Below are positions 8,768-16,815 of a stretch of DNA of 64,000 nt, piece by piece. Position 1 is the first letter of the stretch; the number at the start of each line of letters is the position of its first letter. This stretch comes from Nocardioides palaemonis. GTDB taxonomy: Bacteria; Actinomycetota; Actinomycetes; Propionibacteriales; Nocardioidaceae. The translations under genes and the position numbers were made by a program. The notes under the pieces are model-generated. The model made no database searches. It was not told the DNA's origin and was given only the letters and a program-made list of their open reading frames with translations. The stretch spans positions 1,798,001 to 1,862,000 of the forward strand of contig NZ_JAGVQR010000001.1 in the NCBI RefSeq assembly GCF_018275325.1, in the 5' to 3' direction.

Positions 8768-9748
8768 TCAGCCGGTCTCGAGCACGTCGTCGAGCGGGCG
8801 GCGCGGGGTGCGGACGAGGTCGTCGCGGCCGATCGCCTGCCATCCGACCCGGACCAGCACGAGCGGGTGCGCGAGCCCGCCGAGGACGTCGTGCTGGAAG
8901 GCGCGCCGCGTCTCCGGGACCTCGACGAGCTGGCTGAGCGGGACCACCGACAGGCCGTCCGCGGTGGCGGCGAGCCACAGCGCGCTGAGGCCCTCCCCGG
9001 CGCGCAGCCACGCGGCCGGGTCGTCCTGGCCGTCGAACAGCACCACCAGCCCGTCGGAGGACTCCAGGTCGGGGCCGGGGACCGCGTGCAGGGGTGCGGT
9101 GTCGAAGCGCTGGGCGTACGCGCCGGCGCGGTGGCTCGGCTCGGGCAGCGCCTCGCGCGGGATGCCGTCCACCGGTCCGCGGTCGAGCCACTCCTCCTGC
9201 TCGGCACGCGCGGTCGGGCGTGAGCGCTGGAGCTGGGCGGCGAGCAGCACGAGCCGCTCGGCGCGGAAGCGCTCGGACACCTCGGTGAGCGCGACTGCGC
9301 GGGCGCCCTGCTCGTTGGCCACCGCGGCGAGCCGCTCCAGGCGCTCCTCGGGCACGGGCCAGGAGGTGAAGCGCCGGCGGTCCGTGCTGCGTCGGGCCAG
9401 CAGGTCGAGGGTCTCGGCGCCGTGCGGTGGGGGAGGGCCGGCCTCGAGCGTGATCCGGGCCAGCAGGTCCGCTCGCCGGGGATCGGGGAGACGTTCGACC
9501 GTCGGGACCCACCCGAGCGCCGCGGCTGCGACAGTCGCGTGGTGCAGCGCGGCGCCGCAGCTGATGACCAGGTTGCGACCCAGGGGGTCGGCCACCTCGA
9601 GCTGGCGCCTGCGGTCGGCGTGCAGCTCCAGGCCACGCCCGGAGGTGCGCCAGCGCCACGGCTGGGTGTTGTGCACGCTCGGTGCCAGGCACGCGGCGCC
9701 GACGACCTGCCGGACGACGCGGTCCGGCACGGCGGGACGGGCGGTCAT
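8768..9748 (-). CDS. Acg-like nitroreductase family protein
   Basis: A 326-residue protein. The start PDRVVRQVVGAACLAPSVHNTQPW carries the SVHNTQPWRW motif typical of actinobacterial Acg-type nitroreductase-fold proteins, and RRSTDRRRF is the corresponding central motif. GLSALWLAATADGLSVVPLSQ follows in the second half. Mycobacterial Acg (Rv2032) binds FMN but acts as a flavin-sequestering protein rather than an ordinary nitroreductase, and belongs to the DosR dormancy regulon. Here the gene follows a flavodoxin gene with a 4-base ATGA overlap, suggesting an FMN-related operon under stress control. Confidence 0.85.
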   Translation of the reverse strand: MTARPAVPDRVVRQVVGAACLAPSVHNTQPWRWRTSGRGLELHADRRRQLEVADPLGRNLVISCGAALHHATVAAAALGWVPTVERLPDPRRADLLARITLEAGPPPPHGAETLDLLARRSTDRRRFTSWPVPEERLERLAAVANEQGARAVALTEVSERFRAERLVLLAAQLQRSRPTARAEQEEWLDRGPVDGIPREALPEPSHRAGAYAQRFDTAPLHAVPGPDLESSDGLVVLFDGQDDPAAWLRAGEGLSALWLAATADGLSVVPLSQLVEVPETRRAFQHDVLGGLAHPLVLVRVGWQAIGRDDLVRTPRRPLDDVLETG

Positions 9749-10287
9749 CGGGGCACCCCCTCCGGCCCGGGTTCGGCCGGCAGCAGGTCGGCCAGCCGCT
9801 CGCCGAGCTCGCGGGCCCGGGTGATCTCGCCGTCGGCGAGCGGGCCGCCGACCGCGGTGACCAGGAAGCCGGTCGGTGCGTCGGCGACCCGCAGTCCCCG
9901 GCGCCGCGCGAGCCGGGCGATCGCCGGACCGGCGGCCCGCGGCAGCCAGCGCACCGAGCTGACGCGCGTGTCGAACGCGGCGACCCGGGGTGGGTGCGAC
10001 TGCGGGCTGGTCAGGCCCTCCAGCCACTCCCGGACACCGGGACCGGCACGGTCGGGGACGGCTCCCTGGCGCACGGCGTCGGCCCGGGTCGCGGGTCGGC
10101 TGAGGGAGAAGGCGTGCGTGGGGGCACCGACCACGAGCAGGTCGAGGTCCCCGGGCAGGTCGGTGGGGGCGTCGCCCACCACGACCACGCCCACCTCCAC
10201 GCCGCGCCCCGCGAGTCCGGCGGCCACCTCCCGCGCGACCTGCTCGGTGTTGCCGAACATCGACTCGTAGACCACCAGCGCCTTCAT
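9745..10287 (-). CDS. Flavodoxin family protein
   Basis: A 180-residue protein starting MKALVVYESMFGNTEQVA, where residues 8-14 (YESMFGNTE) are the FMN phosphate-binding loop of flavodoxins. LDLLVVGAPTHAFSLSRPATR is the isoalloxazine-binding segment. It is slightly longer than classical short flavodoxins, in line with actinobacterial stress-associated members. It heads a two-gene operon with the Acg-like gene (ATGA overlap at 9745-9748). Upstream lies a divergent promoter region shared with ppk2 that carries a DevR-like motif. It probably shuttles electrons via FMN; the partner is unknown. Confidence 0.87.
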   Translation of the reverse strand: MKALVVYESMFGNTEQVAREVAAGLAGRGVEVGVVVVGDAPTDLPGDLDLLVVGAPTHAFSLSRPATRADAVRQGAVPDRAGPGVREWLEGLTSPQSHPPRVAAFDTRVSSVRWLPRAAGPAIARLARRRGLRVADAPTGFLVTAVGGPLADGEITRARELGERLADLLPAEPGPEGVPR

Positions 10288-10349
10288 CGCTCCTCCTCGG
10301 GTGCATCCCCGCTGCTCCCAGCCTCCTGCGGTCCGACCCCCGGGGGGCA

Positions 10350-10363
10350 GGGACGAAGGGCCC
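10350..10363. promoter_or_regulatory. DevR/DosR-like motif between flavodoxin and ppk2
   Basis: GGGACGAAGGGCCC is an imperfect palindrome of the form GGGMC-N4-GKCCC, close to the DevR/DosR box class known from actinobacteria. It sits 63 bases upstream of the flavodoxin ATG and 58 bases upstream of the ppk2 ATG. A second palindromic element, GTGCCC-TT-GGGCAC, follows at 10372-10385. A near copy of the first motif precedes the universal stress protein gene. Regulator identity is inferred. Confidence 0.45.
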
Positions 10364-10420
10364 CCGACCACGTGCCCTTGGGCACTGGGGTGGGGGCTCG
10401 CCGCTGCCTAGCCTCACGGC

Positions 10421-11422
10421 ATGTCGACGCTGGACTCCCGTGACCGCACCCCCGAGCCTCCGTCCTCCGGCCCCGGCGGTCCCGGGCACGCCGAGGACCT
10501 GGACGAGCTGCTCGACCTCGAGGACGACCTGAGGCCCGAGGGCCAGGAGGCCGACGACCGGCCGGACGCGGAGGGCGTCCCTGCGTGGCGGCAGGGCTAC
10601 CCGTACGAGAAGAAGCTCAGCCGCAGCGAGTACGAGCACACCAAGCGGCTGCTGCAGATCGAGCTGCTCAAGCTCCAGGCGCACGTCAAGGACACCGGGC
10701 AGAAGGTGGCCGTGCTCTTCGAGGGTCGGGACGCGGCCGGCAAGGGTGGGGCGATCAAGCGGTTCATGGAGCACCTCAACCCCCGCGGCGCCCGCATCGT
10801 CGCGCTCAGCGTGCCGACCGCGCTCGAGCAGTCGCAGTGGTACTTCCAGCGCTACGTCGCGCACCTGCCGAGCGCCGGGGAGATCGTGCTGTTCGACCGC
10901 TCCTGGTACAACCGCGCCGGGGTGGAGCGCGTGATGGGCTACTGCACGCCCGTCGAGTACCTCAACTTCATGCGCGAGGTGCCCGACTTCGAGCGGATGC
11001 TCACCCATGCCGACATCCACCTGGTGAAGCTGTGGTTCTCGGTGTCGCGCGCCGAGCAGGCGGCCCGCTTCGCCGCCCGGTCCTCCGACCCGGTGCGGCA
11101 GTGGAAGCTCTCGCCGACCGACCTGGCCAGCCTCGACAAGTGGGAGGCCTACACCGAGGCCAAGGAGGCGATGTTCTTCCACACCGACACCGGCGACGCG
11201 CCGTGGACGGTCATCAAGTCCAACGACAAGAAGCGCGCCCGCATCGAGGCGATGCGGGTGCTGCTCTCGAGCATGGACTACCCGCAGAAGGACCGTGAGC
11301 TGGTCGGCACGCCCGACCCGCTCATCGTGGGGCCGGCGGCGCTGGTGCACGAGGACGACGAGGACCCGGGGCGGTTCTTCCCGCCCCTGCTCACCTCGTC
11401 GGGCCCTTCGCGGCCGGCGTGA
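10421..11422 (+). CDS. ppk2: Polyphosphate kinase 2
   Basis: A 333-residue protein. An acidic N-terminal extension of about 55 residues (DELLDLEDDLRPEGQEADDR) precedes a single PPK2 domain. Walker A is EGRDAAGKGG (residues 101-110), Walker B is VLFDRSWYNRAGVERVMG with D159, and the lid-region helix is LKLWFSVSRAEQ-like (KLWFSVSRAEQAARF). A one-domain protein of this kind is expected to phosphorylate nucleoside diphosphates with polyphosphate, or the reverse. The neighbouring stress proteins suggest use of polyphosphate when energy is limiting. The start at ATG 10421 keeps the shared divergent regulatory region intact. Confidence 0.93.
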   Translation: MSTLDSRDRTPEPPSSGPGGPGHAEDLDELLDLEDDLRPEGQEADDRPDAEGVPAWRQGYPYEKKLSRSEYEHTKRLLQIELLKLQAHVKDTGQKVAVLFEGRDAAGKGGAIKRFMEHLNPRGARIVALSVPTALEQSQWYFQRYVAHLPSAGEIVLFDRSWYNRAGVERVMGYCTPVEYLNFMREVPDFERMLTHADIHLVKLWFSVSRAEQAARFAARSSDPVRQWKLSPTDLASLDKWEAYTEAKEAMFFHTDTGDAPWTVIKSNDKKRARIEAMRVLLSSMDYPQKDRELVGTPDPLIVGPAALVHEDDEDPGRFFPPLLTSSGPSRPA

Positions 11423-11435
11423 GGACGTAGGGCCC
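11422..11435. promoter_or_regulatory. DevR/DosR-like motif upstream of universal stress protein
   Basis: AGGACGTAGGGCCC matches the motif at 10350-10363 at 12 of 14 positions and overlaps the last base of ppk2. It lies about 78 bases before the universal stress protein start, a usual distance for an activator site. Role inferred from repetition and gene context. Confidence 0.4.
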
Positions 11436-11438
11436 TGC

Positions 11439-11456
11439 CCGGCGCCCGGGCGCCGG
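11439..11456. terminator. Perfect palindrome after ppk2
   Basis: CCGGCGCCCGGGCGCCGG is self-complementary over 18 bases and can fold as a 7-bp GC stem with a CCGG loop. It follows the ppk2 stop by 16 bases. No U tract is visible, so termination is plausible but not certain. Confidence 0.45.
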
Positions 11457-11512
11457 AGCACCGTGGAGGTGGGACTGGTGGTGGGCCCCCCGCCGCCGCT
11501 GAGGAGGACGCG

Positions 11513-12469
11513 ATGAGCACGTCGGACTTCGTCGAGACCGGGACGGCGGGAGCCGTCGTCGTCGGCGTCACGGGACCCGGGCGGGAGACCGCGGCACTGC
11601 GCTTCGCGGTCGCCGTCGCGCGCCGCGAGGAGCTCGAGGTCGTGCTGGTCCATGCCTTCCGCACCGCGCTCCCGGCACCGCCGCAGGCCGCGCTGGTGTC
11701 CTACGCCGCGACCGCCGACGTCGCGGAGTGGGTGGTGAAGGAGGTCGAGGAGGAGCTGGCCGGACTCACCGGGGGACGGGTCCGGTTCCGGAGCATCACC
11801 GTGGCCGGCGCACCCGCCCGGGTGCTCGCCGACCTCTCGCGCGGCGCGCGGGTCGTCGTCCTCCAGCACCGCACCGACCACGCGGCCGGTCGGCTCTTCA
11901 CCGGCTCGACGGTCACCGGCACGGCGACCCACGCGCACTGCCCGGTCGTCTCGGTGCCGGCCGACTGGGAGGCGCCGGTCGGCGACGAGCCGGGCGAGGT
12001 GGTCGTCGGCGTGCACGAGGGCGGCCTGCCCCGTCCGGTGCTCGCGGCGGCGTACGACTGGGCCGAGGCCACGGCCGCCGACCTGCGCGTGGTGCACGCC
12101 TGGCGGCTCGACCCGGCCTACGACGACATCATCACCGCGCGCGTTGCCGGGGAGTGGAACCACACCCGGCGGGAGGCGCTCGCGGCCGCGGTCACCGCTC
12201 TCGGCGCCGCGCACCCGGGGGTGCGGGTCACCCTGGAGGTGCGCCACCAGTACCCGCCCGAGGTGCTGGTCGAGGAGTCGCGCTCGGCGTCGCTGGTGGT
12301 CCTCGGTCGCCGCGGCCCGCACCTGTGGCCGGGGGAGCACCTCGGCTCGCTGGCCCGCACCGTGCTGCGCGCGGCCCACGGCCCGGTGATGGTCGTGCCG
12401 GTCGCCCGGCACGACGAGTCGCCCCGTGACTGGGACCTGCTCGCCGACGAGGTGTCCCCCCAGGCCTGA
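11513..12469 (+). CDS. Tandem-domain universal stress protein
   Basis: A 318-residue protein with two UspA domains. Domain 1 spans roughly residues 8-148 and domain 2 residues 160-306. Domain 2 ends with a complete ATP-binding motif, GRRG at 265-268 followed by nine residues and GS at 278-279. The equivalent site in domain 1 (LQHRTDHAAGRLFTGS) lacks the first two glycines, so only the second domain is likely to bind ATP in the standard way. GAGGAGG 5-11 bases upstream of ATG 11513 is a strong ribosome site. A DevR-like motif upstream and the adjacent flavodoxin, Acg-like and PPK2 genes point to a hypoxia or redox stress role. Confidence 0.92.
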   Translation: MSTSDFVETGTAGAVVVGVTGPGRETAALRFAVAVARREELEVVLVHAFRTALPAPPQAALVSYAATADVAEWVVKEVEEELAGLTGGRVRFRSITVAGAPARVLADLSRGARVVVLQHRTDHAAGRLFTGSTVTGTATHAHCPVVSVPADWEAPVGDEPGEVVVGVHEGGLPRPVLAAAYDWAEATAADLRVVHAWRLDPAYDDIITARVAGEWNHTRREALAAAVTALGAAHPGVRVTLEVRHQYPPEVLVEESRSASLVVLGRRGPHLWPGEHLGSLARTVLRAAHGPVMVVPVARHDESPRDWDLLADEVSPQA

Positions 12470-12482
12470 GCCGCGGCGGAGC

Positions 12483-13202
12483 TCAGGAGGCCGCCCGCCC
12501 GGCGTGCTGCCGGGCGGCGGCCACCAGGCCGGCCATCAGGCCGATCTCGACGCGCGTCTCGGGGTGCCACTGCACCGCGACGCACCAGCGCTCGCCCGTG
12601 GCCTCCATCGCCTCGAGCGTCCCGTCGGCGGCGTGCGCCACCGCCTCGTAGCCGGGGTGCGTCGCGACCGACTGGTGGTGGTGGCAGCTCACCTCGACCT
12701 GCGGGCCGACGAGGTCGGCGAGGCGCGACCCGGCGGTCGTCGCCACGGCGACCGTGCCGTACGCGTCGCCGCCGGGCGAGTGGTCCTCGTGCCCCACGAG
12801 GTCCGGCGTGTGCTGGTCGAGGGTGCCGCCGGCGTGCACCGCCATCAGCTGCATGCCGCGGCAGATCCCCAGCACCGGCAGGCCGGCCTCGTCGGCGGCC
12901 GCCAGCAGCGCCAGCTCCCAGGCGTCCCGCTCGGGCTGCCAGCCGGCGGTGCGTGGGTGCGGCTCGGCGGCGTAGCGCGACGGGTCGACGTCGGCGCCGC
13001 CCGAGACGACCAGCGCGTCGAGGCGTGCCACCACCCGCGACGCCGCGCCGGGCGTCGCGACGGGTGGCAGCAGCAGCGGCACGCCGCCCGCCGCCTCGAC
13101 CGAGGCGGCGTACTCCGTCGGGAGCAGGTCGGCGGACGTGCGCCACACGCCCCACTCGGCGTGCTGCCGGTAGGTCGTCAGGCCGACGAGGGGAGCGTCC
13201 AC
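12483..13202 (-). CDS. Class I glutamine amidotransferase-like hydrolase (PuuD-like)
   Basis: A 239-residue protein. The nucleophile elbow GICRGMQ contains C114, and QWHPE contains H213 and E215, completing the triad. LVVSGGADVDPSRY is the oxyanion region typical of gamma-glutamyl-gamma-aminobutyrate hydrolases. GTG 13202 is preferred because GAGG lies 9-12 bases upstream and the protein then begins VDAPLVGLTTYRQ, as in relatives; an ATG at 13244 would overlap the previous gene by 35 bases and has no ribosome site. Last gene of the minus-strand cluster 12483-16775. Expected reaction: release of glutamate from a gamma-glutamyl amine product. Confidence 0.88.
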   Translation of the reverse strand: MDAPLVGLTTYRQHAEWGVWRTSADLLPTEYAASVEAAGGVPLLLPPVATPGAASRVVARLDALVVSGGADVDPSRYAAEPHPRTAGWQPERDAWELALLAAADEAGLPVLGICRGMQLMAVHAGGTLDQHTPDLVGHEDHSPGGDAYGTVAVATTAGSRLADLVGPQVEVSCHHHQSVATHPGYEAVAHAADGTLEAMEATGERWCVAVQWHPETRVEIGLMAGLVAAARQHAGRAAS

Positions 13203-13209
13203 GGCTGCC

Positions 13210-13989
13210 TCAGAGCGGGGTGACGTAGGCGCCGGAGATGCCACCGTCGACGAGAAAGGTGTTGGCGGTCATGAAGCTCGACTCGTCGGAGGCGAGGAAG
13301 AGCACGGCGTTGGCCATCTCCTCCGGCTCGCCGAAGCGTCCCATCGGGACGTGGACGAGGCGGCGCGCGGCGCGCTCGGCGTCGCTGGCGAAGAGCTCCT
13401 TGAGCAGCGGCGTGTTGACCGGCCCGGGGCACAGCGCGTTGACCCGCACGCCCTCGCGGGCGAACTGCACGCCCAGCTCGCGCGACATCGACAGCACGCC
13501 GCCCTTGGACGCGGAGTAGGAGATCTGCGAGGTCGCGGCACCCATGACGGCGACGAACGAGGCCGTGTTGATGATCGAGCCGCGCTTCTGCTCGAGCATG
13601 TAGGGCAGCGCGGCCTTGCAGCACAGGTAGACGCTGGTGAGGTTGACCTCCTGCACCTTGCGCCACGCGTCGAGGTCGGTGTCGAGGATCGAGTCGTCCT
13701 CCGGCGGCGAGATGCCCGCGTTGTTGAACGCGATGTCGACCGACCCGTAGGTGTCCTTGGCGGTCCGGAAGAGGGCGTCGACCTCCTCCTTGGAGGTGAC
13801 GTCGACGTGGACGTAGGTCACCACGTCGGGACCGCCGAGCTCGGCGGCCAGCGCCTGGCCCGCGGCGTCGTCGATGTCGCCGATGACCACGCGCGCGCCC
13901 TCCTCGACGAAGCGGCGCACGGTCGCGAGCCCGATGCCGCTGCAACCGCCGGTGACGACGGCCGTGCGGCCCTCGATGCGTCCTGCCAT
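13210..13989 (-). CDS. SDR-family oxidoreductase
   Basis: A 259-residue classical SDR. TGGCSGIGLATV at residues 13-24 is the cofactor loop, NNAG at 89-92, and Y158/K162 (YSASK) the catalytic pair. IGDIDD after the second strand ends in Asp, favouring NAD(H). It lies between the aldehyde dehydrogenase and the PuuD-like hydrolase and reads in the same direction, so it probably oxidises an alcohol or hydroxy-acid intermediate in the same catabolic route. Such a gene is also found in actinobacterial clusters containing glutamine synthetase-like ligases. The exact substrate is unknown. Confidence 0.88.
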   Translation of the reverse strand: MAGRIEGRTAVVTGGCSGIGLATVRRFVEEGARVVIGDIDDAAGQALAAELGGPDVVTYVHVDVTSKEEVDALFRTAKDTYGSVDIAFNNAGISPPEDDSILDTDLDAWRKVQEVNLTSVYLCCKAALPYMLEQKRGSIINTASFVAVMGAATSQISYSASKGGVLSMSRELGVQFAREGVRVNALCPGPVNTPLLKELFASDAERAARRLVHVPMGRFGEPEEMANAVLFLASDESSFMTANTFLVDGGISGAYVTPL

Positions 13990-14041
13990 GGGTGTCTGCC
14001 TCTTTCTGCTGGGTGGTGCGTGCGGGGGTGGTGAACGGTGG

Positions 14042-15406
14042 TCAGTGGGCGATGAAGACGTTCTTCTCCTCGGTGAACGCGTCGGGCGCGTCGGGTCCGA
14101 GCTCGCGGCCGAGGCCGGACTGCTTGTAGCCGCCGAACGGAGTCCAGTAGCGGACCGAGGAGTGGCTGTTGACCGACAGGTTGCCGGCCTCGACCCGGCG
14201 GGCGACCCGCAGCGCGCGACCCACGTCGGAGGTGAAGATCGAGCCGGACAGGCCGTAGTCGCTGTCGTTGGCCAGCGCCACCGCCTCGTCCTCGTCGTCG
14301 AAGGCCATGACCGCGACGACGGGCCCGAAGACCTCCTCGCGCCAGATCGGCTCGGAGGTGTCGGTGGACTCGACGACCGTCGGAGGCAGCCACCAGCCGG
14401 GACCGTCGGGGGCGCTCCCGGTGAACGCGACGGACGCGCCGTCGACGTAGGCCTGCACGGCGTCGCGCTGCCCGGCCGAGACCATCGGGCCCATCTCGCT
14501 CTGCTCGTCGGCCGGGTCGATCACGCGCAGCGCCCGGACGGCGGTCTCGAGGCGTCCGACGAACTCGTCGTAGGCCGAGCGCTGGACGAGGATCCGCGAC
14601 CGTGCGCAGCAGTCCTGCCCGGCGTTGTCGAAGACGGCGTACGGCGCGCTGGCGGCCGCGGCGGCGACGTCGGTGTCGGCGAAGACGATGTTCGCGCTCT
14701 TGCCGCCGAGCTCGAGGGTCACCCGCTTCACCTGGTCGGCGCAGCCGGCCATGATCTGCTTGCCGACCGCGGTGGACCCGGTGAAGCAGACCTTGCGGAC
14801 CAGGGGGTGCGTGACGAAGCGCTGGCCCACCACGGAGCCCCTGCCGGGCACGACCGTGAGCACCCCCTCGGGGATGCCGGCCAGCCGGGCGAGCTCGCCG
14901 ATCCGGATCGCGGTGAGCGGGGTGAGCTCGGCCGGCTTGAGGACGACGGTGTTGCCGGCCGCCAGCGCCGGCGCGAAGCCCCACGCGGCGATCGGCATCG
15001 GGAAGTTCCAGGGCACGATGATCCCGACCACGCCGAGCGGCTCGTGGAAGGTCAGGTCGGTCCCGCCGGCCACCGGGATCTGCCGGCCGAAGAGGCGCTC
15101 GGGCGCCGCGGAGTAGTAGTTCAGGCAGTCGCGGACGTTGCCGGCCTCCCAGCGGGCGTTGCCGATGGTGTGGCCGGCGTTGAGCACCTCGAGCCGCGCG
15201 AGCTCCTCGAGGTGCTCGTCGACCACGGCGGCGAACGCGCGCAGCAGCCGGGCGCGCTCGCCGGGCGCGACGTCGCGCCACGCGGGGAACGCGTCGTGGG
15301 CGCGCTGGATCGCGGCGTCGGCGTCGTCGAGGGTGGCGAGGGCGGGGGAGGAGTCGATCTCCTCGCCGGTGGCCGGGTTGATCAGGGGGTGGGTCTGCAG
15401 GGTCAT
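14042..15406 (-). CDS. Aldehyde dehydrogenase (gamma-glutamyl-aminoaldehyde type)
   Basis: A 454-residue NAD(P)-dependent aldehyde dehydrogenase. Catalytic elements are E232 in LELGGKS and C266 in GQDCCARSRI; the cofactor segment FTGSTAVGK is at 208-216 and VPWNFP at 131-136. ATG 15406 is one base after the stop of the PuuA-like gene, so the two are coupled. The frame continues upstream without a stop, but that part overlaps the ligase gene and is a shadow. In the Puu logic this enzyme would oxidise gamma-glutamyl-gamma-aminobutyraldehyde or an equivalent aldehyde to the acid. Confidence 0.92.
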   Translation of the reverse strand: MTLQTHPLINPATGEEIDSSPALATLDDADAAIQRAHDAFPAWRDVAPGERARLLRAFAAVVDEHLEELARLEVLNAGHTIGNARWEAGNVRDCLNYYSAAPERLFGRQIPVAGGTDLTFHEPLGVVGIIVPWNFPMPIAAWGFAPALAAGNTVVLKPAELTPLTAIRIGELARLAGIPEGVLTVVPGRGSVVGQRFVTHPLVRKVCFTGSTAVGKQIMAGCADQVKRVTLELGGKSANIVFADTDVAAAAASAPYAVFDNAGQDCCARSRILVQRSAYDEFVGRLETAVRALRVIDPADEQSEMGPMVSAGQRDAVQAYVDGASVAFTGSAPDGPGWWLPPTVVESTDTSEPIWREEVFGPVVAVMAFDDEDEAVALANDSDYGLSGSIFTSDVGRALRVARRVEAGNLSVNSHSSVRYWTPFGGYKQSGLGRELGPDAPDAFTEEKNVFIAH

Positions 15407-15407
15407 C

Positions 15408-16775
15408 TCACAACCTCTCGAAGCCGCGGACGAGCTCCCAGTCGGTGACGGCGGCGTTGTAGGCGGCGAGCTCGACGTCGGCCATGTTGGCGTAGTGGTC
15501 GACGACGTCGTCACCGAGGGCCGCCCGGACCACCTCGGAGGAGTGGAACAGCTCACGCGCGGCGCCCATCGTCGACGGCACGCGCGGCTTGTCCGAGGCG
15601 TAGGCGTTGCCGGTGAGCTCGGGCTCGAGCTCCAGCTCGTTCTCGATGCCGTGCAGCCCGCCCGCGACCATCGCCGCGAGGGCGAGGTAGGGGTTGGTGT
15701 CGGCGCCGGGGATGCGGTTCTCCATCCGCGCGCCGGCGCCGCGGCCCACGAGGCGCACCGCGCACGTGCGGTTGTCGAGGCCCCACCCGAGCGTCGTCGG
15801 CGCGAAGGACCCGTCGGCGAAGCGCTTGTAGGAGTTGACGTTGGGGGCGAACAGCAGCGTGAAGTCGGCGGCGGTCGCGAGGACGCCGGCGATGAACTGG
15901 TCGTAGAGCGGCGTGCGGCCTCCGGCCTCCTCGTCCCAGAACACCAGCTCGCCGTCGGTGCCGCGCAGCGAGAGGTGGATGTGGCAGGAGCTGCCCTCGC
16001 GCTGGTTGGGCTTCGCCATGAAGGTCACCGACTTGCCGTGCTGCGCGGCGATCTCCTTGGCCGCGTTCTTGTAGACGACGTGGTTGTCGGCGGTCGTCAG
16101 CGCGTCGGCGTAGAGGAAGCCGACCTCGTGCTGGCCGAAGTTGCACTCGCCCTTGGCTCCCTCGACGTCGAGACCCGCGGCGTACATGTGGTTGCGGATG
16201 TCGCGCAGGAGCGGTTCGAGCTTGGTGGTGCCGAGGATCGAGTAGTCGACGTTGTAGTCGTTGGCCGGGACGAGGTCGCGGTAGCCCTTGCGGCGCGCCT
16301 CCTCGTAGGTGTCCTCGTAGACGACGAGCTCGAGCTCGGTGCCGGCGTACGCCTTCCAGCCGCGCTCGGCGAGCCGGTCGAGCTGGCGGACCAGGATCGC
16401 GCGCGGCGACGCGCTCACCGGCGTGTGGTCGGTCCACTCGAGGTCGCACTGGACCATCGCGGTGGCCGGCAGCCACGGGAGCAGCCGGATGGTCTGCTCG
16501 TCCATGACGAACTCCATGTCGCCGTAGCCCTGCTCCCACGAGGTCATCGCGTAGCCCGACACGGTGTTCATGTCGACGTCGACGCCGAGGAGGTAGTTGC
16601 ACCCCTCGGTGCCGTGCCCGACGACGTGGTCGAGGAAGTAGCGGCCGTGCAGCCGCTTGCCCTGGAGCCGGCCCTGCATGTCGGTGAAGGCGAGGACGAC
16701 CGTGTCGACCTCGCCCCCCTCGATCAGGCCGCGCAGGGCGTCGAGGGTGAGGTGGCGGTCGTTGCGAGTGGTCAC
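15408..16775 (-). CDS. Glutamine synthetase-like gamma-glutamyl amine ligase (PuuA/GlnA3-like)
   Basis: A 455-residue glutamine synthetase fold protein. An N-terminal beta-grasp part (VVLAFTDMQGRLQGKRLHG) is followed by the catalytic part: YAGTELELVVYED (metal-binding Glu residues), GECNFGQHEVG, KPNQREGSSCHIHLSL and NRTCAVRLVGRGAGARMENR. The regulatory adenylylation loop of classical GlnA is not seen. Linked to an aldehyde dehydrogenase and a PuuD-like hydrolase, it is better explained as a gamma-glutamyl ligase acting on putrescine, another polyamine or ethanolamine, as with Streptomyces GlnA3 and GlnA4, than as nitrogen-assimilating GlnA. The precise amine is not predictable here. Confidence 0.88.
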   Translation of the reverse strand: MTTRNDRHLTLDALRGLIEGGEVDTVVLAFTDMQGRLQGKRLHGRYFLDHVVGHGTEGCNYLLGVDVDMNTVSGYAMTSWEQGYGDMEFVMDEQTIRLLPWLPATAMVQCDLEWTDHTPVSASPRAILVRQLDRLAERGWKAYAGTELELVVYEDTYEEARRKGYRDLVPANDYNVDYSILGTTKLEPLLRDIRNHMYAAGLDVEGAKGECNFGQHEVGFLYADALTTADNHVVYKNAAKEIAAQHGKSVTFMAKPNQREGSSCHIHLSLRGTDGELVFWDEEAGGRTPLYDQFIAGVLATAADFTLLFAPNVNSYKRFADGSFAPTTLGWGLDNRTCAVRLVGRGAGARMENRIPGADTNPYLALAAMVAGGLHGIENELELEPELTGNAYASDKPRVPSTMGAARELFHSSEVVRAALGDDVVDHYANMADVELAAYNAAVTDWELVRGFERL

Positions 16776-16815
16776 GTGCTCTCCGTCTCCGGTGGGTCGG
16801 TCGGTGCGGTGGGTG

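Noticed and set aside
10597-10797. Small minus-strand frame inside ppk2
   Set aside because: Fully antisense to the Walker A region of ppk2, with no ribosome site; shadow.
8768-12412. A minus-strand open frame of 1,214 codons
   Set aside because: Only its last 326 codons (Acg-like protein) are real; the rest lies antisense to ppk2, the flavodoxin region and the stress protein, and is a high-GC shadow with Arg/Gly/Pro-rich translation.
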